A DNA stretch of 64,000 bases from Acidobacteriota bacterium (GTDB taxonomy: Bacteria > Acidobacteriota > Terriglobia > UBA7540), in contig CADDZC010000002.1 in the NCBI GenBank assembly GCA_902812365.1, forward strand, positions 1-64,000, written 5' to 3'. The position numbers and the translations under genes were made by a program. This document shows, in pieces, positions 1-10,700 of the stretch (position 1 is its first letter; each line of letters starts with the position of its first letter). The notes beneath the pieces were generated by a model. The model was given only the letters and a program-made list of their open reading frames with translations. It made no database searches and was not told the DNA's origin.

Positions 1-68
1 ATCAGATTGCTGTAAGGGGAGAAGAAACAGTCCGCCTGACATCGCGGAAAAAACTTTGGAAAAAACTG

Positions 69-97
69 TTGACAATCGGTAGATCAACGATTAGACT
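69..97 (+). promoter_or_regulatory. Sigma-70-like promoter of the first membrane-protein gene
   Basis: TTGACA at 69-74 is a perfect -35 box. It is followed after 17 bases by TAGACT at 92-97, which matches four of six -10 positions. The predicted transcription start, near 104, lies about 30 bases before the ATG at 134. The assignment rests on sequence match only. Confidence 0.6.
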
Positions 98-133
98 GCA
101 GCTTTACAATTGAATAGTGATTCAGGTTGGGAC

Positions 134-535
134 ATGAAAAATCGCGAGCGAGCTGCGCGGGGACTCGTAGTCATCGGCAGTCTCATCCTTTTCGCAGCGG
201 CCGCCCTTCATGATTTCACTGGCTATCCGGGGCTCTCGCGAGCTCTCAGTACCGCAAATCTAAGACCCTTTCTGGAAGGGAGCTTCAAAGCCTTTTGGCT
301 TCTGATGTCATGGCACTGGATCGCGATTGGGGTTATTGCCCTGGTCGTTTGTTATGGAGGAGCGAGATCACGAAAATTGGTTCTCTTGCTATGCGGGCTG
401 CTCCCCCTTGTCGACGGAATCGGCACAAGCATCACAGTCGGGTGGTTTTTTGGCAACGAAATGCTGAGCCTCGCGGGGCTGACCATCATCGCTGCTGCGG
501 CTCTCTTTGAAAGTGCCTGCAGCGCGCAAGCCTGA
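134..535 (+). CDS. Small multi-pass membrane protein of unknown function
   Basis: This 133-residue protein has about four hydrophobic segments (roughly residues 10-27, 54-74, 82-103 and 107-127) and no recognisable catalytic motif. It ends with a short, cysteine-containing tail. The frame is also open from a TTG at 110, but the ATG at 134 starts at MKNRERAARG, a typical positively charged cytoplasmic lead before the first membrane segment, and fits the promoter just upstream. No strong ribosome binding site is visible. It stands alone, transcribed toward the remnant zone, so context gives no function. The coding call is fairly safe; the role is unknown. Confidence 0.6.
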   Translation: MKNRERAARGLVVIGSLILFAAAALHDFTGYPGLSRALSTANLRPFLEGSFKAFWLLMSWHWIAIGVIALVVCYGGARSRKLVLLLCGLLPLVDGIGTSITVGWFFGNEMLSLAGLTIIAAAALFESACSAQA

Positions 536-591
536 ACGCCGCCCGCTATGTTCCCGAAGAGCCAAATCAAAGAGGATGTTGAGCCCGAGCC

Positions 592-816
592 TCATAGGTC
601 GGACGGCATTTTGCGATTCGCGTAGTCGGGCAGCGCTAGGTCGTCAGAGAGATAAATCTTGACGCGGTGGCCCTCGCGGATGGTGATGGTCGGCAAAATG
701 TTGAGAAATTTATCGAGGATGCGTTGCCAGGTTTGGCCGAGACTCTCGCCGACGCCCGCATCTGCTGCGCCGGCGTGGGTGCTGGATGATTCAGTTCGGT
801 GCCCGATCGCAGCAGA
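592..816 (-). pseudogene. C-terminal fragment of a TrbI/VirB10-like conjugation protein
   Basis: Read on the minus strand, this frame is open for 74 codons and ends at TGA (592-594). It includes LGQTWQRILDKFLN, then ILPTITIREGHRVKIYL, and ends in MPSDL. That is the C-terminal pattern of TrbI/VirB10 family proteins, the core subunit that spans both membranes in conjugative type IV secretion. The rest of the protein (normally 380-460 residues) is absent: the frame stops at a TGA at 817-819 and no start codon or earlier domain is present. I infer a relic of an integrated plasmid or conjugative element. The family call rests on motif memory; a homology search would settle it. Confidence 0.6.
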
Positions 817-1042
817 TCATGGACGCCGCGGCTTCCGCCGAGAGAATGCCCGCTTAGGCGTAGGGCCGCGCCCGCAACCGACTAATCAATTGTGCGCAAT
901 CGCTTCGTGGCCAAGGACTTACCGACCGAGCTTCATGAACCCGACGGAATCGCTCAGCCCCACCCCCTAACTTATTTGACACCCAGCGGATTCGGATTTA
1001 GGAAGGTCGCGTTCGCGTCCGCTGTCGCGGAAAGGAGGAGTC
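817..1042. other. Unassigned stretch before the CRISPR remnant
   Basis: Short open frames exist on both strands but none resembles a known protein. The last part carries a perfect Shine-Dalgarno sequence (AAGGAGGAG, 1032-1040) four or five bases before the GTG at 1043. No promoter of comparable quality was found. Confidence 0.4.
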
Positions 1043-1657
1043 GTGGCCCCTCTAGTGAAAGTCCGTCACGAAGATGCGCGCGACTACATGCACCTGTTCG
1101 TGAACCGGCGCGCCTACAGGCTACAGTCCGCGCAGCCGGATCCAGAAAGTGGCCGGCACCACTACTTCCGTCCGAAAGCAAGGGGAACCGGGAAAGACCT
1201 GAGCCTGACGCTCGAAACGGTGCGGCGCCACCTGCAGGGCGAAATCACGGTCGGCCTGTACGCCATCAACCCGGCAACGCAGCGTTCCAAATGGGTGGCG
1301 ATTGACGCGGATTACGGCGGAGCTATGGAAGATCTCCTCAAGCTCCCGTATCACCTGGCCGAGGACAAGGTGGACGCTGCCCTGGAAATGAGCAAGCGCG
1401 GCGGCCACCTCTGGATTTTCATGATTTTCATGGCGGCGCCGGCGCTGGCCCGGGAGTGCCGGATCTACATCTACAACTTGGCCCTGAAGTTGGGCATGCA
1501 AATCAAGGGAACTGGGTTAGCCGAAGGCATCGAGATATTTCCGAAGCACGACGACCTTCGGCCCGGAGAATTCGGGAATGCGATCCGCGGGCCACGCAGG
1601 CGGTGTGGTGCGGGGATGTGGCCGATCGGCGCAAAGGACGCTCGATGCCTGGCTTAA
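1043..1657 (+). pseudogene. TOTE/CAPP-like archaeo-eukaryotic primase fragment
   Basis: The first 180 or so residues resemble the archaeo-eukaryotic primase domain of TOTE conflict systems and CRISPR-associated primase-polymerases. Visible motifs are the metal-binding DAD in WVAIDADY (about residue 91), GGHLWIF (about 120) and EIFPKHDD (about 168), followed by GNAIRGP. After that the homology stops abruptly at about 1590 and an arginine/glycine-rich tail runs to TAA at 1657. The helicase or other domains that usually follow are missing. A 9-base tandem duplication (1415-1432) inserts MIF right after the second motif. The start is a GTG with an excellent ribosome binding site. The next frame, a Csx11/Cas10-like body, begins inside this tail, so I read the gene as broken and joined to a second broken gene. 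Confidence 0.65.
1415..1432 (+). repeat. 9-base tandem duplication in the primase
   Basis: ATTTTCATG occurs twice in tandem (1415-1423 and 1424-1432). The duplication keeps the reading frame and adds three residues immediately after the conserved GGHLWIF motif, a position where insertion could disturb the active site. Confidence 0.8.
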
Positions 1658-3320
1658 TAGCGAGGGAGACACGATCTGGATCTCCGAAGTCGCGGACAGC
1701 AATGACCGCGTCGCCTTATTGAGCTTCAGCCTCGACATCGAAGCCGGGATTAGTGGCACTCACATTGATTCTCTCCGCGCGCAAAGCATCGGCGAGTGGC
1801 GGCGCTTCAATGCCGAACTGAAAAGCCATCAGAATCCAATCGACTCCAGCAAACCGTTGACGTCCTTGGTCCAGTATGTTCGGGCGAAGCTCCCGGACTT
1901 CGACAAGAATGATCCGGTGCTCCGCAGCTTGCAAGAAGGCTACCGGTGCGAAGGCGATTGGGCCACCTTCTACTCTAAGATCGTCGAGGACCGCTCCGGC
2001 GCGCCCGAATGGGGGCAACTTGATGCTGACACAAAGGCACAGTGGATCGTACACCAACTCTTCCGCAAGCTTCCGTCGCCTGGCCGCATCTACCGCTTCT
2101 GGCGCACTGCCGAGGCGTTCTTCGATGAACTGCTCCTGCGTTTCCGTGAAATAGCTTCGGCTCATCCAAAGCGCTGGAGGACCCGCCGTCTGGCTTTGCA
2201 ACCGGACGATGCCACTGCCCACAACGGCTGGCAGGACCGGGAGACGTACGCCGGCCGGCTCGGAGACGCTCCGTTTGAGGTGTTGTATGACCAGGCCGAC
2301 TCCGGCCGCTTGGTGACCATCTGCAATCTGGCTCGTTGTCTCGCTGCGGATAAATCAGGGCAAAGCCTGCAAGGTCGGTTCGTCGAAGTGAAAGGCGACG
2401 ACGGCCGGACGCGCACTCTCACCATTCAACAGGTACACGACCCCGAAAAGATTGCGGCCTATGCGCCCGTGATTCGTCTCGAACGCAGTCCGCAACGGTT
2501 CCCCGTGATTGTTCCTCTCGAATGCGCCCCAGCGCGCCTCGAAACGGCGATGGAAAAGTGGCAGGAAGAGTTCGGCCGCGTCTGGGACCGGATGCCACTC
2601 CGGGTTGGCATCGTCGCATTCCCCCGCATGAGGCCCTTTCAGGCCGTGATCGAAAGCGCCCGCAACCTGGAAGCGGATCTGGCGGAAACGAAGGGTGAAG
2701 TCTGGCGCGTGCGTGAGCGCCGCACCAAGGACGGCATTACGGCGCTGGCGCTCGTTCGTTCCGATCGCGCCTATGAAGCGGTTCTTGTGCCCACGGCTTT
2801 GCCCGACGGCCGCGAAGACGTCTTCTATCCCTACCTTCGTGTGGAAGATCGGGAACTCCGGGATGCCCGCGACTTCCAGCACCCGGAGGGACCGGTGTAC
2901 CGGCATGCCGCGGCGCTCCGTCCTGGAGATGGCGTCGTTGTCCACCCGAGCCGCGTGACCACCGTCTTTCTGGATGCGGCCGCTCGCCGGTTTGAGAAGG
3001 CTCGAAGTTGGTACCTTTCCGATTTCCGCCGCATGCGGGAGACGTGGGACATGCTGGCGCGAGTCACACCGAGTCTCACTGCTTTGCGCGGCGCCTGGGC
3101 GGAACTCGAAGAGCGGCAGATCGCCTGGCGCACTCCCGATGGAGCGTGGCTGCCCGGCGGAGAAGCAGGGTGGACTGCCCTTGCGCGCGCCGTGCTGCGC
3201 AACCGGCTCGGCGCCTCCGCCACAGTGTTGGAGCAGCTGACGGAAGCGGCGCGCGCCGGCGTTCTGGAATGGGCCATCGAGTGGCATTTGGGCTGGCTGA
3301 AGCAGGAAATGGAGGATTGA
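1578..3320 (+). pseudogene. csx11: Csx11/Cas10-like large subunit of a type III CRISPR effector, N-terminus missing
   Basis: About 550 residues are recognisable. From about residue 36, a first palm-like segment contains VALLSFSLDIEAG; a central helical region contains LPSPGRIYRFWR; a second palm-like segment contains PLRVGIVAFPRMRPFQAV; a helical C-terminus follows. No GGDD is present before the second palm (the region reads FPVIVPLE), matching Csx11 or III-C type Cas10 proteins with an inactive cyclase. The HD nuclease and N-terminal domains are absent: the frame begins inside the primase tail, and the first 30 or so codons have no counterpart. TGA at 3318-3320 sits two bases before the Cas7 ATG, preceded by GGAGG, so the operon layout is preserved. 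The subtype is inferred; Csx11 membership is likely, not proven. Confidence 0.6.
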
Positions 3321-3322
3321 AT

Positions 3323-4344
3323 ATGGGAGAAAGCTTCAAAAAGCACCCCATCACGGGGATGGCAGTCGATCCGATTCACGTCGGCACTGGCGGCGGTCGG
3401 CTCGGCCGCGTGAATCAATCGATCGTCCGGGATCCCGTCCCGCAGGTGCCGAAGATTCCCGGCTCCAGTTTGGCGGGCGTCTACCGGGCGTATGCCGCCA
3501 TGGCCAAAGGTAAGTATCCCGACTGCGCCGGCCAAGGACAGCCGGACCAGCAAGGCAACGGAGGCCATTGCGGGCACCCGACTGTCCCATCTGTACCGTG
3601 TTCGGTTTCGCTCGGAGCGCGGGAGGCGGATTCGCCGGACGGGCCGCTTTTAGCGACGCGCAGGTGCTGCTCTTTCCAGTGGCGACGCGCGAGGGTCCGG
3701 TCTGGATCACCTGTCCAGGAGCGACGCGGCTCATCGGGACCGAGATAAACGGACTGAATGATGCGACGGTGTATCGTTCAACGAACGGACAGCCGTTGAA
3801 TCTGGGCTGGCTGCTGTTGCCGGTGGAGAAGCTTGCTGATGGGAATGATCCCAAACAGTGGTTGGATTCAACGATTCCCGGCTTCATCGGTGACCACCTC
3901 GCTGTGGTTTCCAACAAACTCTTCTCCCACATCGTCAACAGCAATCTAGAAGTGCGGACCTCCGTCTCCATCAATCCCGAAACCGGGGCCGCCCGGGAAG
4001 GTGCGCTGTTTACCTATGAGGCCCTCCCACGCGCCACGGTGCTCCTGTGGGAGGTGATCTGCAAGAACCCAATACACTTTAAGGTGGGCAAAGCCGATGT
4101 TGCAGCACCGGAGAACACGGATGGAGTTTTCAACGTGGTGGAGGCAGCGCATCCCTATTTGGAACATCTCGGCATCGGCGGAATGGGCACGCGCGGGATG
4201 GGACGGCTTCGCGTGTTGTCGCCAAAACCAACTCCACAGCAGCCCGCCGCTCCCAAGAGCAGACAGGAGGCGCCTGATGCAGAACCTGGACATGGAATGC
4301 GCCAAATGCGGCCGCGAACTCGCTCAGCTCGACAAAGTCGATGA
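3323..4344 (+). pseudogene. cas7: Cas7 (Cmr4-like) RAMP protein, frameshifted
   Basis: The start at 3323 opens MGESFKKHPITGMAVDPIHV, followed by GTGGG and KIPGSSLAGVYRAY, the standard N-terminus of Cmr4-type Cas7 backbone subunits that bind crRNA in type III effectors. At about 3572-3577, within a cysteine motif (GHCG then PDCPICTVFGF), the frame shifts and the protein continues to 4344 with AAFSDAQVLLFPV, WITCPG and the C-terminal GMGTRGMGRLRVL. One missing base explains the shift. The true end may have been TGATG at 4275-4279, coupling to the next gene; the present frame overruns that start by 68 bases, so a second lesion near the 3' end is possible. Otherwise it is complete. Confidence 0.75.
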
Positions 4345-4637
4345 AAAAATCCTTGCCAGCGCATTGAGCGTGTTGGAAGAACAAGGCGTCTACGCCTGCT
4401 TCCTCTTTCTCAATGCACAAGGAAAAGAGGCTGGACGGAAAGTCAGCAACAAACTTGCCAGCTTTCTCCCCAAGGTTCCCGAAGGCTCGCCCGGGCTCGG
4501 CAACGGCGACTTGTTTTGCTGCGCTTCAAGCGCTCGCCGAAGATCTGGATAAGTTACTCTTCGCGCGGGACCTGCTCCGGCAGGCGCTCGTCTATGGCCG
4601 CTATCACGCCAAGGCCAAGAAGGAGGAGACGCGGTGA
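4277..4637 (+). pseudogene. cas11: Cas11 (Cmr5-like) small subunit, frameshifted
   Basis: The N-terminal part reads MQNLDMECAKCGRELAQLDK and runs through a helical segment to about 4520. The homology then continues in another frame with LAEDLDKLLFARDLLRQALV and YGRYHAKAKKEE up to TGA at 4635-4637. That last segment is the hallmark end of Cmr5-type small subunits, which line the target RNA in type III effectors. Rejoined length is about 120 residues, normal for the family. The stop overlaps the next start as GTGA (4634-4637), an intact translational coupling that supports the reading. An indel between 4510 and 4530 breaks the gene. Confidence 0.7.
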
Positions 4638-5506
4638 GTTGGACGCTCTATCGCTGGACGTGGCGGCTGGAGTCTCCCGTGTTTGTGGGCGCGCCGCCGG
4701 CAGGGAGCCTGAATCGTTGCCGGCTGTATGTGCCCTCGCGCGCTCTCTGGGGAGGCCTGACGGCTGAACTGGCACGGCGTGGCGCGAGTAATTTCCCGCA
4801 TTACGCCAAGGAAGGCCAAATGATGCTCGAAAACGCCCGCTTCACCTATCTGTTTCCGGCGGAAGGCGACGGGGAAGCGTGGCGGGCCTGGCTGCCACGG
4901 TATGAAGAGCGCGATGGTTTAGTTTGGCGGCGCAAGGACCAGCAGGACACCGAGGAGCGCCCGTTAACCGACCGTCAGATGCGCCGGCGGCTGTTGGATA
5001 CTCGTGCCAGCACCGCGATTAATCCCGATTCCGATAGCGCCGAAGAGGGAAGTCTCCGGGAAACCGAATGCGTCTTGCCCTGCTGGCGAGACACGGCATC
5101 TCCGGTCGCCTTTGTGGGCTACGTGTTCCTGAAGCAGGACTGGCGAGAAGTGTGCGACGTCACGACTCTCTTTCTGGGTGGCGACACGCGCTACGGGCTC
5201 GGACGCTTGCAACGCGTCGAATGGAAGTCCGCTTCCGACGTCTTCGGGGCACAGGTCGATCTCAGAAAGGAGCCGCCGACGGTTCGAACCGATCGTCTTC
5301 TTGCCCACACGCGTGCAGGCGGTTGCACGCAGGAAATCATGGGGACCCGCGAACTCCTGGCTGGGTGGGACCGCACGAAAGACGATCCGTTTAGTGCGCT
5401 TTCTAAAACCGCTCTGTGGACTCCAGGTTCGCGAACCCGCGGCTCTGCGCAGGAATGGTCGATCGGCGACAACGGCGTGTGGGAATCTGCCAGAGGTCAG
5501 ACGTGA
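4634..5506 (+). CDS. RAMP-superfamily subunit of the type III CRISPR effector
   Basis: This 290-residue protein has RAMP features: an N-terminal LESPVFVGAPPAGSLNRC strand-loop, YVPSRALWGGLTAEL, and a glycine-rich GGDTRYGLGRLQRVEW segment near residue 195, typical of Cas5/Csx10/Cmr-type subunits. It starts at a GTG overlapping the Cas11 stop by four bases. No frameshift is visible, making it the only apparently intact gene of the cassette, though it cannot form an effector alone. The last 40 residues are less conserved-looking and the 3' end may be shortened. No gene for crRNA processing, adaptation (cas1/cas2) or ancillary nuclease lies nearby. The exact subunit type is uncertain. Confidence 0.65.
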   Translation: MSWTLYRWTWRLESPVFVGAPPAGSLNRCRLYVPSRALWGGLTAELARRGASNFPHYAKEGQMMLENARFTYLFPAEGDGEAWRAWLPRYEERDGLVWRRKDQQDTEERPLTDRQMRRRLLDTRASTAINPDSDSAEEGSLRETECVLPCWRDTASPVAFVGYVFLKQDWREVCDVTTLFLGGDTRYGLGRLQRVEWKSASDVFGAQVDLRKEPPTVRTDRLLAHTRAGGCTQEIMGTRELLAGWDRTKDDPFSALSKTALWTPGSRTRGSAQEWSIGDNGVWESARGQT

Positions 5507-5716
5507 GCGTGCATCAGCGCGCTCATCATGATGAGCAGGGCGCCCGCGAGCGGCCCGGTGGCGGCGATCAGGCGGGGGCGCTCGCGGCGTCGAAGTGGCT
5601 AGGATTCAGTATGTTACGCGAAAGCACGGAACCGAGGTTCATCGTCGGCCGGGCGGGCGGCCCGACCGCTCGCAAACCTGGCCCTAGCTCTTTGAAAACT
5701 GGTAGGATATAGGGGC
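5507..5716. other. Leader-like stretch before the lone repeat
   Basis: No gene is recognised. The sequence AGCTCTTTGAAAACT (5686-5700), just ahead of the hairpin, resembles the end of many CRISPR leaders. The left part encodes, on the minus strand, a short hydrophobic tail (5497-5600) without a start. Confidence 0.35.
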
Positions 5717-5755
5717 GCTATTTCCGCGATCGAGAGATCGCGGCCCCATTGAAGC
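5717..5755 (+). CRISPR. Single CRISPR-repeat-like unit, no array
   Basis: A perfect hairpin (CCGCGATC 5724-5731, loop GAGA, GATCGCGG 5736-5743) is followed by CCCCATTGAAGC. A palindromic core ending in ATTGAAGC or ATTGAAAC is typical of repeats used with type I and III systems, and the unit lies about 210 bases downstream of the effector genes behind a leader-like sequence. No second copy occurs within the following kilobase, so this would be an array reduced to one repeat, or a chance hairpin. Confidence 0.45.
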
Positions 5756-6319
5756 GACCGCTTGCTGCATCACGGACACGTGCTCAACTGCGGCCCAAGA
5801 AGCTGACGAACCCAAACGGGCTTGCCCGAAGGGAAGCAGAAAGGTTAAAAAGCAGTTCAGTCCCGAACGCCGCCCCCGGGGCCGGTTTTGAAACGGCCAC
5901 GACGGCCGGTGTGGAAGTGACCGCTGAGGGTGATGGCCTTCGGCAAACAGATTCACCGAGTCAATCGAAGCCGCGTGTAGCGCCTCGGCGAATTGATCCG
6001 CGTCAAAATCCTTGCCGGCATCAGGGGTGAGAGGAGAGGCGTGGAAATCCGGAAACGCAATTCGATCGGATCGGCCGGCGGCCCGCTGCCCCTGCTCGCT
6101 AGGGGCACTCAGGCATGGAGAGCACTCTGGCTCCTAAGGATTTCACCCACGACCGGCGCGTAATGGTTTCCCCAGATGGGGTCCTTAAATGTGCCGGGCC
6201 TGTTGCAGTCGGCGAGATTCTGGCTCGAGCGCACACCAGAATAATCCTGTTCCGGCGATCGGTGGCATTGGCATCGTGCCGGGTTTTGCCAACGGGCTAG
6301 GATTCGGCGACTTCCAGAA
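5756..6319. other. Debris without an intact gene
   Basis: Apart from the hydrolase-like scrap at 5930-6062, nothing is recognised. On the minus strand 6118-6300 a frame reads CNRPGTFKDPIWGNHY, which looks protein-like but I cannot assign it. There is no terminator with a clear T-run before the end of the DUF1501 gene. Confidence 0.4.
5930..6062 (-). pseudogene. N-terminal scrap resembling a glycoside-hydrolase-like protein
   Basis: On the minus strand, IAFPDFHASPLTPDAGKDF, then FAEALHAASIDSVNLFAEGHH, reads like the opening of alpha-L-fucosidase-like or other TIM-barrel glycoside-hydrolase-type proteins. The homology stops after HH, where the frame becomes unlike any protein, and no start codon with a ribosome binding site lies upstream. 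It is a fragment of about 45 residues, so the family assignment is tentative. Confidence 0.3.
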
Positions 6320-7789
<1,470 letters not shown>

Positions 7790-7792
7790 GGG

Positions 7793-10700
7793 CTACTCCT
7801 TGGAAATGGTTGCGTCGAGATTGAGCAAGACATTTGACACCATCGTCCATGCCGCCATTTCCGGGGCATTTGTGGCCTTCTGCGGGTCTGCGTGAATCAC
7901 CTGGCAAGCTCCAGCTTCGTCTTTCTCATAGTGTTCGAGCTCCTGATTATAGAAGGAGAGGAGACGCTCAAGTTCGGCCTGGCTTGGGTGCCGCGAAGTA
8001 CACAAACGGAATCCGTAGCGGATACGGTCTGGCGCGCCGGGACCTGCCTCCCGGACCATTCGTTTCGCCATGGCCCTCGCCGCCTCGAAAAAGAAGGGAT
8101 CGTTGAGGGTGGTCAACGCCTGCAAGGGAGTGTTTGTACGGACCCGCCGGACGGTGCAGAACTCGCGGCTGGGCGCGTCAAAAACCACCAGGCTCGGATA
8201 GGGCGCGCTGCGGCGGATAAAGGTATAGAGGGCGCGGCGGTAACGATCCTCACCCTGACTGATGATCCATTTGTCCGAACTGTAGGGGACGTCCCAGATG
8301 CCCTCGGGTTGGTAAGGGAAAACGCTCGGCCCACCGATTTTGGGGCTTAACAAACCGCTGGCCGCAAGGGCGATGTCGTGAACCATTTCCGCCTCCACTC
8401 GGAAGCGGGGCCCGCGAGCAAGCAGCGTGTTGTAGGGATCACGCGCCAGTAGTTCTGGCGTGACGCGCGATGACTGACGATAGGTGGCGGAAGTAACAAT
8501 CAGCCGCTTAATCGCCTTCATGTCCCATCCGTCGCGCATGAATTCCGTGGCCAGCCAGTCGAGCAGTTCAGGATGCGTAGGGGGATCACCTTGAGTTCCA
8601 AAGTCCTCAGAAGTAGTCACGATGCCGCGTCCGAACATTGACTCCCAATACCGATTCACCACCACCCGAGCCGTGAGGGGATTGTTATCGTCCACCAGCC
8701 AATAAGCCAGGCCCAGCCGGTTGGGCATCTGGTTGGGCGGGAGCGGATTGAGAATTGCGGGAACATCCGCATAAACCTTCTCACCCAGGCTGAGAAAACT
8801 TCCCCGCTCGCGGATGTAAGTCCACGGTCGTCCGAACCCAGGCCGCTCCCGCATGATCATCGCGGTCACGATGCCCAGGTCGCTCAGCGATTTTTCGAGC
8901 TTCGCAATCTGGTCGCGAGGGGGCTGAAGCAGCGGGGTGATGGCACGGAATGCGGCTGCCAGCTCATCTTTTTCCTTCTCTGTCCGTTTGGCGGCGGGGG
9001 TTTCAAGCACGGGCCACATTCGCACAGGCAGCCGGGTGATCGCTGCCGGATCAGAGATAGAAGTCACCGAAAGCCTGAAGCGCCCAATATTGCGAGAGGC
9101 GTGCCGCATTTCATGTTTCAGGGTAAAGGTAATCAGCGTACCCCCTGGAAAGCCAAAGGGTTTCGAGGGCATTAGCACAGCCTGGCGCGGCAGCGGAACG
9201 CGCGAAGGTGTGGAATCAATGGCCCAGCCGTTCAGCCCGGGCTTCGTGCTCACCAGGTTCTCCGAACTGTAGCCGGATTGCTGGTCGTTGGCGACGGCGC
9301 GCTGGAAGGCAATCCGCTGCTCAATTCGTGGTTCATGTACAGGCGAGACTTTAACCTCGAAATCGCTCAGAAAAAAATTGCCGTCAGGATCGCGGCCGGG
9401 CCCGCCATTGGGCAAGCTCGGGTCGTTCAGGACCTCGATGCGCACCCCAGTGATGCCGGTGAGATCGGTTCGTGCCTGAACCGTGTAGCTGTCCGCGTTG
9501 GGATTCTTACCGCTCGCCAGGATTGACTGGTCTGGCAGCAGTTTCAGGGTTGCGCCTTTCGCCGATGAGTAATGGTCCGGCCGCAACACGATCCACTCCG
9601 CCGGCGCGTTCCTCATCTGAATTTCCCAACGTGCCTGCGCCGCCTCGATTGCCGGCGTGGAGGTATTCAGCACGCCCTGGAGCTCCGCAATCTGGGCCCG
9701 CAAGCCCTCGCTCTTGGCCGCCTGCGTAGGGGTTGGGAGCTCGAGTTCAGGCTCGGCGGCGTATTGCTCGTTTTCGGGCCCGGCAATGGTGTACTGACTA
9801 TTGTCGAAGAACGCCAGGAAGCGGTAGAAATCCTTCTGCGTGAACGGATCGAACTTGTGGTTGTGACATTGCGCGCAGCCGAGCGTTGTGCCCAGCCAGA
9901 CCGCGGCCGTGGTGTTGACTCGATCCACCAGCGAGTACCAGTAATATTCCTGCGGATCGACGCCGCCTTCCTGATTCAGGAGCGTGTTGCGATTGAAACC
10001 CGTCGCGATGAGTTGATCGGTTGTCGGATTGGGCAGCATGTCGCCTGCAATCTGCTCGATGGTGAACTCCTTGAACGACATATTTTCATTCAGTGCCCGG
10101 ATCACCCAGTCGCGGTATTCCCAAGCCGTCCGCCGCCGGTCCTTTTCGTACCCGTTAGTGTCGGCGTAGCGGGCGAGATCCAGCCACTCGCGGGTCCAGC
10201 GCTCCCCATAGTGCGGAGACGCCAGCAGATGGTCCACGACCTTTTCATACGCGTTGGGGCTCTTGTCAGCGAGGAAGGCGTCCACTTCTTGAGGCGCCGG
10301 CGGCAGCCCGATCAAATCAAGGTAAACCCGACGGATCAACGTCTCCTTGTCAGCTTCCGGAGATGGTTTCAGGCCCTCTTTTTCGAGCTTGGCGAGAACG
10401 AAATAATCGATGGGGTTCCGGCACCAGGCGCGATCCTTCACTTTCGGCAGCGGCGGACGAACGGGCTTCAGGTAAGCCCAGTGCTTGATGGGCTCGACCG
10501 GTCCGACAGGGGCCGTTGAGTCCGGACCCGGCGCCCCCTCGTCAATCCACTTGCGAATGAGGTCAATCTGATCCTGCGAGAGGGGTGGTCCACCATAAGG
10601 CATTTGCGGCCGCTCGAGAGCAGTCAGCCGGCGGAGAAGACGGCTGCCGGCGCTGTTGCCGGGCGTGACGATCTTTCCATAGTCGCTCCCCTTCAGGATT

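Noticed and set aside
5497..5600. Short hydrophobic minus-strand tail (LIAATGPLAGALLIMMSAL)
   Set aside because: No start codon, bounded by a stop upstream, overlaps the RAMP gene; could be a membrane-protein scrap but cannot be supported.
6118..6300. Minus-strand protein-like frame (CNRPGTFKDPIWGNHY)
   Set aside because: No family recognised and no start; kept only as a note.
5756..6319. CRISPR array search downstream of the single repeat
   Set aside because: No second copy of the hairpin or of ATTGAAGC at 60-75 base spacing was found, so no array is called.
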